Notes under the pieces: generated by a model
Database searches by the model: none
What the model was told of the DNA's origin: nothing
The model's input: only the letters and a program-made list of their open reading frames with translations
Shown: positions 26,401-41,400 of the stretch, piece by piece
How the letters are laid out: every line of letters starts with the position of its first letter
How positions within the stretch are numbered: position 1 is the first letter of the stretch
Assembly: GCF_963576615.1 (NCBI RefSeq)
Contig: NC_088713.1
Coordinates: 39,263,276-39,327,275, forward strand
Reading direction: 5' to 3'
From: Watersipora subatra
Taxonomy: Eukaryota > Bryozoa > Gymnolaemata > Cheilostomatida > Watersiporidae
DNA length: 64,000 nt
Program-made: the position numbers and the translations under genes

Positions 26401-29400
26401 CACTCTTGATGATCTCTTACTACACTTTATAATAATTGTACACATACTTATTATCTGTACTTTGTTAACACACCTGATGATCTCTTACAGCACTTTATAA
26501 TAATTGTACATATACTTATTCTCTGTACTTTATTAACACCCCTAATGATCTCTTACAGCACTTTATAATAATTGTACATATACTTATTCTCTGTACTTTA
26601 TTAACACTCTTGATGATCTCTTACAGCACTTTATAATAATTGTACATATACTTAATATTTGTACTTTATTAACACTCTTGATGAACTCTTACAGCACTTT
26701 ATAATAATTGTACATATACTTATTATCTGTACTTTAATAACACTCCTGATGATCTCTTACTACACTTTATAATAATTGTACACATACTTATTCTCAGTAC
26801 TTTATAAACACTCCTGATGATCTCTTACAGGACTTTATAATAATTGTACATATACTTATTCTCTATACTTTATTAACACTCCTGATGATCTTTTACAGCA
26901 CTTTATAATAATTGCACATATACTTATTCTCTGTACTTTATTAACCCTACTGATGATCTCTTACAGCATTTTATAATAATTGTACACATACTTATTCTCT
27001 GTACTTTATTAACACTCCTGACGATCTCTTACAGCACTTTATAATAATTGTACATATACTTATTCTCTGTACTTTATTAACACTTTTGATGATCTCTTAC
27101 AGCATTTTATAATAATTGTACATATACTTATTCTCTGTACTTTATTAACACTCTTGATGATCTCTTACAGCATTTTATAATAATTGTACATATACTTATT
27201 CTCAGTACTTTATTAACACTCCTGATGATCTCTTACAGCACTTTATAATAATTGTACATATACTTATTCTCTGTACTTTATTAACACTCCTGATGATCTC
27301 TTACAGCACTTTATAATAATTGTACATATACTTATTCTCTGTACTTTATTAACACTCCTGATGATCTCTTACAGCACTTTATAATAATTGTACACATACT
27401 TATTCTCTGTACTTTGTTAACACTCCTGATGATCTCTTAATACACTTTATAATAATTGTACATATACTTATTCTCAGTACTTTATTAACACTCCTGATGA
27501 TCTCTTAATACACTTTATAATAATTGTACATATACTTATTCTCTGTACTTTATTAACACTCCTGATGATCTCTTACAGCACTTTATAATAATTGTACATA
27601 TACTTATTCTCTGTACTTTATTAACACTCTTGATGATCTCTTACTACACTTTATAATAATTGTACATATACTTATTCTCTGTACTTTATTAACACTCCTG
27701 ATGATCTCTGACAGCACTTTATAATAATTGTACATATACTTATTCTCTGTACTTTATTAACACTCTTGATGATCTCTTACAGCACTTTATAATAATTGTA
27801 CACATACTTATTCTCAGTACTTTATTAACACTCCTGATGATCTCTTACAGCAATTTAGAATAATTGTACACATACTTATTCTCTGTACTTTATTAACACT
27901 CTTGATGATCTCTTACTACACTTTATAATAATTGTACACATACTTATTCTCTGTACTTTATTAACACTCCTGATGATCTCTTACAGCACTTTATAATAAT
28001 TGTACATATACTTATTCTCTGTACTTTATTAACACTCTTGATGATCTCTTACTACACTTTATAATAATTGTACATATACTTATTCTCTGTACTTTATTAA
28101 CACTCCTGATGATCTCTGACAGCACTTTATAATAATTGTACATATACTTATTCTCTGTACTTTATTAACACTCTTGATGATCTCTTACAGCACTTTATAA
28201 TAATTGTACACATACTTATTCTCAGTACTTTATTAACACTCCTGATGATCTCTTACAGCAATTTAGAATAATTGTACACATACTTATTCTCTGTACTTTA
28301 TTAACACTCTTGATGATCTCTTACTACACTTTATAATAATTGTACACATACTTATTCTCTGTATTTAATTAACACTCTTGATGGTCTTTTACTACACTTT
28401 ATAATAATTGTACACATACTTATTCTTTGTACTTTTTTACCACACCTGATGATCTCTTACAGCACTTTATAATAATTGTACATATACTTATTCTCAGTAC
28501 TTTATTAACACTCTTGATGATCTCTTACAGCACTTTATAATAATTGTACATATACTTATTCTCAGTACTTTATTAACACTCTTGATGATCTCTTACAGCA
28601 CTTTATAATAATTGTACACATACTTATTCTCAGTACTTTATTAACACTCCTAATGATCTCTTACAGTACTTTATAATAATTGTACATATACTTATTCTCT
28701 GTACTTTATTAACACTCCTGATGATCTCTTACAGCACTTTATAATAATTGTACACATACTTATTCTCTGTACTTTATTAACACTCCTGATGATCTCTTAC
28801 AGCAATTTAGAATAATTGTACACATACTTATTCTCTGTACTTCATTAACACTCTTGATGATCTCTTACTACACTTTATAATAATTGTACACATACTTATT
28901 ATCTGTACTTTGTTAACACACCTGATGATCTCTTACAGCACTTTATAATGATTGTACATATACTTATTATCTGTACTTTATTAACACCCCTAATGATCTC
29001 TTACAGCACTTTATAATAATTGTACATATACTTATTCTCTGTACTTTATTAACACTCTTGATGATCTCTTACAGCACTTTATAATAATTGTACATATACT
29101 TAATATTTGTACTTTATTAACACTCTTGATGAACTCTTACAGCACTTTATAATAATTGTACATATACTTATTATCTGTACTTTAATAACACTCCTGATGA
29201 TCTCTTACTACACTTTATAATAATTGTACACATACTTATTCTCAGTACTTTATTAACACTCCTGATGATCTCTTACAGGACTTTATAATAATTGTACATA
29301 TACTTATTCTCTATACTTTATTAACACTCCTGATGATCTTTTACAGCACTTTATAATAATTGTACATATACTTATTCTCTGTACTTTATTAACCCTACTG

Positions 29401-32400
29401 ATGATCTCTTACAACATTTTATAATAATTGTACACATACTTATTCTCTGTACTTTATTAACACTCCTGACGATCTCTTACAGCACTTTATAATAATTGTA
29501 CATATACTTATTCTCTGTACTTTATTAACACTTTTGATGATCTCTTACAGCACTTTATAATAATTGTACACATACTTATTCTCTGTACTTTAATAACAAT
29601 CCTGATGATCTCTTACAGCACTTTATAATAATTGTACATATACTTATTCTCTGTACTTTATTGACACTCCTGATGATCTCTTACAGCACTTTATAATAAT
29701 TGTACACATACTTATTCTCTCTACTTTATTAACACTCCTGATGATCTCTTACAGCAATTTAGAATAAGTGTACACATACTTATTCTCTGTACTTTATTAA
29801 CACTCTTGATGATCTCTTACTACACTTTATAATAATTGTACACATACTTATTATCTGTACTTTGTTAACACACCTGATGATCTCTTACAGCACTTTATAA
29901 TAATTGTACATATACTTATTCTCTGTACTTTATTAACACCCCTAATGATCTCTTACAGCACTTTATAATAATTGTACATATACTTATTCTCTGTACTTTA
30001 TTAACACTCTTGATGATCTCTTACAGCACTTTATAATAATTGTACATATACTTAATATTTGTACTTTATTAACACTCTTGATGAACTCTTACAGCACTTT
30101 ATAATAATTGTACATATACTTATTATCTGTACTTTAATAACACTCCTGATGATCTCTTACTACACTTTATAATAATTGTACACATACTTATTCTCAGTAC
30201 TTTATAAACACTCCTGATGATCTCTTACAGGACTTTATAATAATTGTACATATACTTATTCTCTATACTTTATTAACACTCCTGATGATCTTTTACAGCA
30301 CTTTATAATAATTGCACATATACTTATTCTCTGTACTTTATTAACCCTACTGATGATCTCTTACAGCATTTTATAATAATTGTACACATACTTATTCTCT
30401 GTACTTTATTAACACTCCTGACGATCTCTTACAGCACTTTATAATAATTGTACATATACTTATTCTCTGTACTTTATTAACACTTTTGATGATCTCTTAC
30501 AGCATTTTATAATAATTGTACATATACTTATTCTCTGTACTTTATTAACACTCTTGATGATCTCTTACAGCATTTTATAATAATTGTACATATACTTATT
30601 CTCAGTACTTTATTAACACTCCTGATGATCTCTTACAGCAATTTAGAATAATTGTACACATACTTATTTTCTGTACTTTATTAACACTCTTGATGATCTC
30701 TTATTACACTTTATAATAATTGTACACATACTTATTATCTGTACTTTGTTAACACACCTGATGAACTCTTACAGCACTTTATAATAATTGTACATATACT
30801 TATTCTCAGTACTTTATTAACACTCTTGATGATCTCTTACAGCAATTTAGAATAATTGTACACATACTTATTCTCTGTACTTCATTAACACTCTTGATGA
30901 TCTCTTACTACACTTTATAATAATTGTACACATACTTATTATCTGTACTTTGTTAACACACCTGATGATCTCTTACAGCACTTTATGATAATTGTACATA
31001 TACTTATTCTCTGTACTTTATTAACACCCCTAATGATCTCTTACAGCACTTTATAATAATTGTACATATACTTATTCTCTGTACTTTATTAACACTCTTG
31101 ATGATCTCTTACTACACTTTATAATAATTGTACACATACTTATTATCTGTACTTTGTTAACACACCTGATGATCTCTTACAACACTTTATAATAATTGTA
31201 CATATACTTATTCTCAGTAGTTTATTAACACTCCTGATGATCTCTTAATACACTTTATAATAATTGTACATATACTTATTCTCTGTACTTTATTAACACT
31301 CCTGATGATCTCTTACAGCACTTTATAATAATTGTACATATACTTATTCTCTGTACTTTATTAACACTCTTGATGATCTCTTACTACACTTTATAATAAT
31401 TGTACATATACTTATTCTCTGTACTTTATTAACACTCCTGATGATCTCTGACAGCACTTTATAATAATTGTACATATACTTATTCTCTGTACTTTATTAA
31501 CACTCTTGATGATTTCTTACAGCACTTTATAATAATTGTACACATACTTATTCTCAGTACTTTATTAACACTCCTGATGATCTCTTACAGCAATTTAGAA
31601 TAATTGTACACATACTTATTCTCTGTACTTTATTAACACTCTTGATGATCTCTTACTACACTTTATAATAATTGTACACATACTTATTCTCTGTATTTTA
31701 TTAACACTCTTGATGGTCTTTTACTACACTTTATAATAATTGTACACATACTTATTCTCTGTACTTTTTTACCACACCTGATGATCTCTTACAGCACTTT
31801 ATAATAATTGTACATATACTTATTCTCAGTACTTTATTAACACTCTTGATGATCTCTTACAGCACTTTATAATAATTGTACATATACTTATTCTCAGTAC
31901 TTTATTAACACTCTTGATGATCTCTGACATCACTTTATAATAATACACATACTTATTCTCAGTACTTTATTAACACTCCTAATGATCTCTTACAGTACTT
32001 TATAATAATTGTACATATACTTATTCTCTGTACTTTATTAACACTCCTGATGATCTCTTACAGCACTTTATAATAATTGTACACATACTTATTCTCTGTA
32101 CTTTATTAAAACTCCTGATGATCTCTTACAGCACTTTATAATAATTGTACATATACTTATTCTCTGTACTTTATTGACACTCCTGATGATCTCTTACAGC
32201 ACTTTATAATAATTGTACACATACTTATTCTCTCTACTGTATTAACACTCCTGATGATCTCTTACAGGACTTTATAATAATTGTACATATACTTATTCTC
32301 TATACTTTATTAACACTCCTGATGATCTCTTACAGCACTTTATAATAATTGTACATATACTTATTCTCTGTACTTTATTAACCCTACTGATGATCTCTTA

Positions 32401-35400
32401 CAGCATTTTATAATAATTGTACACATACTTATTCTCTGTACTTTATTAACACTCCTGATGATCTCTTACAGTACTTTATAATAATTGTACACATACTTAT
32501 TCTCAGTACTTTATTAACACTCCTGATGATCTCTTACAGTACTTTATAATAATTGTACATATACTTATTCTCTGTACTTTATTAACACTCTTGATGATCT
32601 CTTACAGCACTTTATAATAATTGTACATATACTTATTCTCTGTACTTTATTAACACTTTTGATGATCTCTTACAGCATTTTATAATAATTGTACATATAC
32701 TTATTCTCTGTACTTTATTAACACTCTTGATGATCTCTTACAGCATTTTATAATAATTGTACACATACTTATTCTCAGTACTTTATTAACACTCCTGATG
32801 ATCTCTTACAGCAATTTAGAATAATTGTACACATACTTATTCTCTGTACTTTATTAACACTCTTGATGATCTCTTATTACACTTTATAATAATTGTACAC
32901 ATACTTATTATCTGTACTTTGTTAACACACCTGATGATCTCTTACAGCACTTTATAATAATTGTACATATACTTATTCTCAGTACTTTATTAACACTCCT
33001 GATGATCTCTTACAGTACTTTATAATAATTGTACATATGCTTATTCTCTGTACTTTATTAACACTTTTGATGATCTCTTACAGCAATTTAGAATAATTGT
33101 ACACATACTTATTCTCTGTACTTCATTAACACTCTTGATGATCTCTTACAGCACTTTATAATAATTGTACATATACTTATTCTCTGTACTTTATTAACAC
33201 CCCTAATGATCTCTTACAGCACTTTATAATAATTGTACATATACTTATTCTCTGTACTTTATTAACACTCTTGATGATCTCTTACAGCACTTTATAATAA
33301 TTGTACATATACTTATTCTCAGTACTTTATTAACACTCCTGATCATCTCTTACTACACTTTATAATAATTGTACATATACTTATTCTCAGTACTTTATTA
33401 ACACTCCTAATGATCTCTTACAGTACTTTATAATAATTGTACATATACTTATTCTCTGTACTTTATTAACACTCCTGATGATCTCTTACAGCACTTTATA
33501 ATAATTGTACACATACTTATTCTCAGTACTTTATTAACACTCTTGATGATCTCTTAATACACTTTATAATAATTGTACATATACTTATTCTCAGTACTTT
33601 ATTAACACTCCTGATGATCTCTTACAGTACTTTATAATAATTGTACATATGCTTATTCTCTGTACTTTATTAACACTCTTGATGATCTCTTACAGCACTT
33701 TATAATAATTGTACATATACTTATTCTCTGTACTTTATTAACCCTACTGATGATCTCTTACAGCATTTTATAACAATTGTACACATACTTATTCTCTGTA
33801 CTTTATTAACACTCCTGACGATCTCTTACTACACTTTATAATAATTGTACATATACTTATTCTCAGTACTTTATTAACACTCCTAATGATCTCTTACAGT
33901 ACTTTATAATAATTGTACATATACTTATTCTCTGTACTTTATTAACACTCCTGATGATCTCTTACAGCACTTTATAATAATTGTACACATACTTATTCTC
34001 AGTACTTTATTAACACTCTTGATGATCTCTTAATACACTTTATAATAATTGTACATATACTTATTCTCTGTACTTTATTAACACTCCTGATGATCTCTTA
34101 CAGTACTTTATAATAATTGTACATATGCTTATTCTCTGTACTTTATTAACACTCTTGATGATCTCTTACAGCACTTTATAATAATTGTACATATACTTAT
34201 TCTCTGTACTTTATTAACCCTACTGATGATCTCTTACAGCATTTTATAATAATTGTACACATACTTATTCTCTGTACTTTATTAACACTCCTGACGATCT
34301 CTTACAGCACTTTATAATAATTGTACATATACTTATTCTCTGTACTTTATTAACACTTTTGATGATCTCTTACAGCATTTTATAATAATTGTACATATAC
34401 TTATTCTCTGTACTTTATTAACACTCTTGATGATCTCTTACAGCATTTTATAATAATTGTACACATACTTATTCTCAGTACTTTATTAACACTCCTGATG
34501 ATCTCTTACAGCAATTTAGAATAATTGTACACATACTTATTTTCTGTACTTTATTAACACTCTTGATGATCTCTTATTACACTTTATAATAATTGTACAC
34601 ATACTTATTATCTGTACTTTGTTAACACACCTGATGATCTCTTACAGCACTTTATAATAATTGTACATATACTTATTCTCAGTACTTTATTAACACTCCT
34701 GATGATCTCTTACAGCAATTTAGAATAATTGTACACATACTTATTCTCTGTACTTCATTAACACTCTTGATGATCTCTTACTACACTTTATAATAATTGT
34801 ACACATACTTATTATCTGTACTTTGTTAACACACCTGATGATCTCTTACAGCACTTTATGATAATTGTACATATACTTATTCTCTGTACTTTATTAACAC
34901 CCCTAATGATCTCTTACAGCACTTTATAATAATTGTACATATACTTATTCTCTGTACTTTATTAACACTCTTGATGATCTCTTACTACACTTTATAATAA
35001 TTGTACACATACTTATTATCTGTACTTTGTTAACACACCTGATGATCTCTTACAACACTTTATAATAATTGTACATATACTTATTCTCAGTACTTTATTA
35101 ACACTCCTGATGATCTCTTAATACACTTTATAATAATTGTACATATACTTATTCTCTGTACTTTATTAACACTCCTGATGATCTCTTACAGCACTTTATA
35201 ATAATTGTACATATACTTATTCTCTGTACTTTATTAACACTCTTGATGATCTCTTACTACACTTTATAATAATTGTACATATACTTATTCTCTGTACTTT
35301 ATTAACACTCCTGATGATCTCTGACAGCACTTTATAATAATTGTACATATACTTATTCTCTGTACTTTATTAACACTCTTGATGATCTCTTACAACACTT

Positions 35401-38400
35401 TATAATAATTGTACACATACTTATTCTCAGTACTTTATTAACACTCCTGATGATCTCTTACAGCAATTTAGAATAATTGTACACATACTTATTCTCTGTA
35501 CTTTATTAACACTCTTGATGATCTCTTACTACACTTTATAATAATTGTACACATACTTATTCTCTGTATTTTATTAACACTCTTGATGGTCTTTTACTAC
35601 ACTTTATAATAATTGTACACATACTTATTCTCTGTACTTTTTTACCACACCTGATGATCTCTTACAGCACTTTATAATAATTGTACATATACTTATTCTC
35701 AGTACTTTATTAACACTCTTGATGATCTCTTACAGCACTTTATAATAATTGTACATATACTTATTCTCAGGACTTTATTAACACTCTTGATGATCTCTGA
35801 CAGCACTTTATAATAATACACATACTTATTCTCAGTACTTTATTAACACTCCTAATGATCTCTTACAGTACTTTATAATAATTGTACATATACTTATTCT
35901 CTGTACTTTATTAACACTCCTGATGATCTCTTACAGCACTTTATAATAAATGTACACATACTTATTCTCTGTACTTTATTAAAACTCCTGATGATCTCTT
36001 ACAGCACTTTATAATAATTGTACATATACTTATTCTCTGTACTTTATTGACACTCCTGATGATCTCTTACAGCACTTTATAATAATTGTACACATACTTA
36101 TTCTCTCTACTGTATTAACACTCCTGATGATCTCTTACAGGACTTTATAATAATTGTACATATACTTATTCTCTATACTTTATTAACACTCCTGATGATC
36201 TCTTACAGCACTTTATAATAATTGTACATATACTTATTCTCTGTACTTTATTAACCCTACTGATGATCTCTTACAGCATTTTATAATAATTGTACACATA
36301 CTTATTCTCTGTACTTTATTAACACTCCTGATGATCTCTTACAGTACTTTATAATAATTGTACACATACTTATTCTCAGTACTTTATTAACACTCCTGAT
36401 GATCTCTTACAGTACTTTATAATAATTGTACATATACTTATTCTCTGTACTTTATTAACACTCTTGATGATCTCTTACAGCACTTTATAATAATTGTACA
36501 TATACTTATTCTCTGTACTTTATTAACACTTTTGATGATCTCTTACAGCATTTTATAATAATTGTACATATACTTATTCTCTGTACTTTATTAACACTCT
36601 TGATGATCTCTTACAGCATTTTATAATAATTGTACACATACTTATTCTCAGTACTTTATTAACACTCCTGATGATCTCTTACAGCAATTTAGAATAATTG
36701 TACACATACTTATTCTCTGTACTTTATTAACACTCTTGATGATCTCTTATTACACTTTATAATAATTGTACACATACTTATTATCTGTACTTTGTTAACA
36801 CACCTGATGATCTTTTACAGCACTTTATAATAATTGTACATATACTTATTCTCAGTACTTTATTAACACTCCTGATGATCTCTTACAGTACTTTATAATA
36901 ATTGTACATATGCTTATTCTCTGTACTTTATTAACACTTTTGATGATCTCTTACAGCAATTTAGAATAATTGTACACATACTTATTCTCTGTACTTCATT
37001 AACACTCTTGATGATCTCTTACAGCACTTTATAATAATTGTACATATACTTATTCTCTGTACTTTATTAACACCCCTAATGATCTCTTACAGCACTTTAT
37101 AATAATTGTACATATACTTATTCTCTGTACTTTATTAACACTCTTGATGATCTCTTACAGCACTTTATAATAATTGTACATATACTTATTCTCAGTACTT
37201 TATTAACACTCCTAATGATCTCTTACAGTACTTTATAATAATTGTACATATACTTATTCTCTGTACTTTATTAACACTCCTGATGATCTCTTACAGCACT
37301 TTATAATAATTGTACACATACTTATTCTCAGTACTTTATTAACACTCTTGATGATCTCTTAATACACTTTATAATAATTGTACATATACTTATTCTCAGT
37401 ACTTTATTAACACTCCTGATGATCTCTTACAGTACTTTATAATAATTGTACATATGCTTATTCTCTGTACTTTATTAACACTCTTGATGATCTCTTACAG
37501 CACTTTATAATAATTGTACATATACTTATTCTCTGTACTTTATTAACACTCTTGATGATCTCTTACAGCACTTTATAATAATTGTACACATACTTATTCT
37601 CAGTACTTTATTAACACTCTTGATGATCTCTTAATACACTTTATAATAATTGTACATATACTTATTCTCAGTACTTTATTAACACTCCTGATGATCTCTT
37701 ACATTACTTTATAATAATTGTACATATGCTTATTCTCTGTACTTTATTAACACTCTTGATGATCTCTTACAGCACTTTATAATAATTGTACATATACTTA
37801 TTCTCTTTACTTTATTAACACTTTTGATGATCTCTTACATTACTTTATAATAATTGTACATATGCTTATTCTCTGTACTTTATTAACACTCTTGATGATC
37901 TCTTATTACACTTTATAATAATTGTACACATACTTATTATCTGTACTTTGTTAACACACCTGATGATCTCTTACAGCACTTTATAATAATTGTACATATA
38001 CTTATTCTCTGTACTTTATTAACACTTTTGATGATCTCTTACAGCATTTTATAATAATTGTACATATACTTATTCTCTGTACTTTATTAACACTCCTGAT
38101 TACTCTGTGAGAGATCATCATGAGTAATCAGTATATTGAGAGTTATTCCATGAAGTGGTGTTAAATGAAGTCGAACATTCTAAGCAGATATATTTATTAG
38201 CTGAAACGGATGATGCACTTCTTTCCCTACTTCTGCTTCTTTCTCTATTATCAATTGAAGTGGAAGGAGTAGAATTTTCCGATGAAATTAAATTATGCTC
38301 TCGTGAAAGCTTGAACATCTTCGAGGAAGATTTCCAGCTGCCAAGAATTAAAAATCTCATCTTACTATTCTCTCTACATTTATTCATTCATTAAAAAATT

Positions 38401-41400
38401 TTTTCCACCAATTATTGTAAATCAACTTACCTCATCAGATTTGCTCCAGTCTCCTTCTGAATGGGAAGATGCCGGATACATTTCCTCGTTGTATTCAAAT
38501 TTCGGAGATATATAATCCAGTGAAACAGAGATAATCCAAAGTTCTGAGAGAAGATTATACGTAGATATCCAAATTGTAGAATTAATCCAAACTTTTGTGA
38601 GATATATAATCCAGTTAGGTATAGAAATAGTTCGAAGTTCTGAGAATTTCATGTATAATAACTCCAGGAAAAAAAAAAGTCTCGATAATGGTGAGCCCAT
38701 CAAACTTGGCTGTTTTTATACTAGTCAAGTTCAAGGAGGTGGAACCTGGACAAAAGCTATAAATCACTTCTAATCCATCTTGTCTCACTCAACTTTCGCG
38801 AAAATTGAATTTCGCGAAAGTGAATTTCGCGAAATTAGATTTCGCGAAATTACACAATATATTTATATTATATAGTCAACTTTCGCGAAATTGAATTTCG
38901 CGAAAAGTGAATTTCGCGAAATTGGATTTCGCGAAATTATATATTATATAGTCTACTTTCGCGAAATTGAGTTTAGTGAAAGTGAATTTCGCGAAATTTG
39001 ATTTCGCGAAATTACACATTATATATTATATAGTCAACTTTCGCGAAATTGAATTTCGCGAAAGTGAATTTCGCGAAATTGGATTTCGCGAAATTATACA
39101 TTATATATATTATATAGTCAACTTTCGCGAAATTGAGTTTCGCGAAAGTGAATTTCGCGAAATTGGATTTCGCGAAATTACACATTATATATATTATATA
39201 GTCAACTTTCGCGAAAGTGAATTTCGCGAAATCCAATTTCGCGAAATTACACATATATATTATATAGTCAACTTTCGCGAAATTGAATTTCGCGAAAGTG
39301 AATTTCGCGAAATTGGATTTCGCGAAATTACACATTATATATATTATATAGTCAACTTTCGCGAAATTGAATTTCGCGTTTTTCAATTTCGCGAAAAGTC
39401 TTCTGATATTATGGATGATGCAGCTAAATTTATCAAAACTCATTAATTATTTGATGAGGAGAATTGTATATAACCAGCAGAATTTTACTAAAACGATATC
39501 AATTCTTCATTCAATCTCAGAGAATTATCACACTACACAACTATGGAGGATAATACTCAATCTGGAGTGATAAAACCTGGATCGAATAGTTCAGTGAAGA
39601 TGTCGAAAAAGAAAATTTCACCTGTAACTCTTTCTAACAGGACTCCTCCAACGAAGAAGAAGACATCCGACCAAATCGTAACGAATTTGGAGCAAAGGGC
39701 AAAAGATATGGCAGACAAGTTAAGAACATTAAGTAAGGATACTTTAATGGAAGCAAAATCACTGCAGAAAATGACAGACCTTTCAGTAGGATTGATTATG
39801 GAGGTGACAAAAACGGAAGAAGCTCATTCGATCCATGGAGCGTGCTGTATCATTCACTTTAACTATGTGGAAAATGGGATTAGTAAATCTACTGCTGTAT
39901 TTGCTCCAAAACGATTTTTAGATGAATCGCTGTCTTATCCAAGTATTATGGTATATCTTGGATTAAAACCTAAGAGTAATGGACAGGGAAGTTACCATGA
40001 CTTAAGACGAGTAACAGAAGGAACCTCAACTCCCTTGGAAATGAAACGCACTCTAGCCAATCTGAGAACGAAGAGACTTGAAAAACTTATACAACTTTTC
40101 GAGAGTCGTCATCTCAAGGAGTTCAAAGCTCCATCTATTTTCTACTATCACAATGTTGGAACAAGTGAATACAAAGATGCTGAAGGCAAGGTGAATGTGG
40201 TACCAACTGTAGCATTTTCAACCAAAGTTGATGGAGAGGAAGTTCAAGGAACTTTAACGATGCCTTCGAGATATGCCCTTTCGTTGAAAGAAAATTATCC
40301 GGGTATCATTATATACAAGGGACTAGTAACATCTCACAATACTCGCGAATACTACGATGTAGTAGTCATGGGATATGAAGAAGCAAGCAGTTTTTACGAG
40401 AGTTCACAATGCAAAAAGGAATCTGCTATCATAGATATTTCCAATGACGATGAGTGAATGATAAACAACTCGATACAAACTTCGTTATAAAGATTGTACA
40501 TGAACATTTTCTCATATATATATTCAATGTTTCATTTATACTATATTATCTTTATTGTGTCCTATCTACTTGAACATTTTCATATATTTCAAGTTAAACA
40601 TAAACTATTTTATTTTTATTGAAACAAAATGATGTTGGAAATAATGAATAATACATATAAATATATCTTTTAAAGTGAATAATTTTGTAATAAAACTGAT
40701 CTTTCATTCAACATATTAATTTCTCCAACAAATTTCAATCTTACATACAAAAAAATACAAAAAAAAAACCGAAAATAAATTCCTTAAAATTCTTAACCAT
40801 TCAAGAGCTTCAACATTACAAAATCATCAAATCTTCAAAAAATAACTTTGTACATAAACACTTTCTCATATATATTCAATGTTTCAAATATATAACAATC
40901 TCCGGAAAATCAACCCCTCGGTGTCCCAGATATTAACCCCCTCACTCATCCGGTAATCTCTCGCTCTCCTCGATAATCCGCGAGATCCACTCCGGAAAAC
41001 CAACCAACCCTCGATGTCCCAGATATTCACCCCCCACTAATCCACCGATAATCCGCGACGATTCGGCCGACTAATCCGCAACGATTCCCCCGACTAATCC
41101 CGCGATAATCCACGTTTAATCGGATGACTCATCCCCCACTAATCGGATGACTCATCCACAGATAATCCGCCGATTACGCCGGGAGCGGATCCATACCCCC
41201 TCGAATTCAACCCCCTACTCTACACCACAATTTCCCCCCAAACCCCAACATCTCATTCAACTCCACCCAATTCAATCTACACCCCTAGCCAATTTAATTC
41301 GCAACCCCCTTTTTCTACCCCCCTGCTGGATCCGTCACTTTTTTGTGTAGATCTGCTCTCTACATACTACTAACGATAGAGCGAGAATGGTCAGGGACTG

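Larger units (their letters stand above)
21141..41370. mobile_element. Giant 20.2-kb TIR transposon carrying a satellite
   Basis: The element is bounded by near-perfect 467-bp inverted repeats (I count three mismatches) starting GTAGTATGTAGAGAGCAG, and by a perfect 8-bp duplication. From left to right it holds a 142-codon ORF, seven 112-bp repeats, about 222 copies of a 68-bp repeat, a minus-strand two-exon gene candidate, a TTTCGCGAAA array, and a 304-aa plus-strand gene. No DDE transposase, polymerase, integrase or capsid gene is recognisable, so it is probably moved in trans. An 8-bp duplication fits hAT, KDZ (Zisupton-type) and some MULE and P-like elements; the terminal bases do not let me choose. 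High end-to-end identity suggests a recent insertion or conversion between the ends. It sits in an intron of a small gene. Confidence 0.9.

Noticed and set aside
23000..38100. CRISPR-like repeat array
   Set aside because: The repeats are contiguous 68-bp satellite units with no unique spacers, in eukaryotic DNA with no cas genes.
38967..39446. Overlapping 140-160 codon ORFs on both strands
   Set aside because: They are read-through of the TTTCGCGAAA array, giving Phe-Arg-Glu or Asn-Phe-Ala-Lys repeats; a regulatory array explains them better.
41147..41350. 67-codon ORF repeated at 21,161-21,364 on the other strand
   Set aside because: It lies wholly in the terminal inverted repeats; conservation follows from the repeat, and the Pro-rich reading has no domain.
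21141..41370. Polinton/Maverick or integrated virus
   Set aside because: Size and long inverted ends fit, but the duplication is 8 bp and not 6 bp, and no polymerase, integrase, protease, packaging ATPase or capsid gene is visible.
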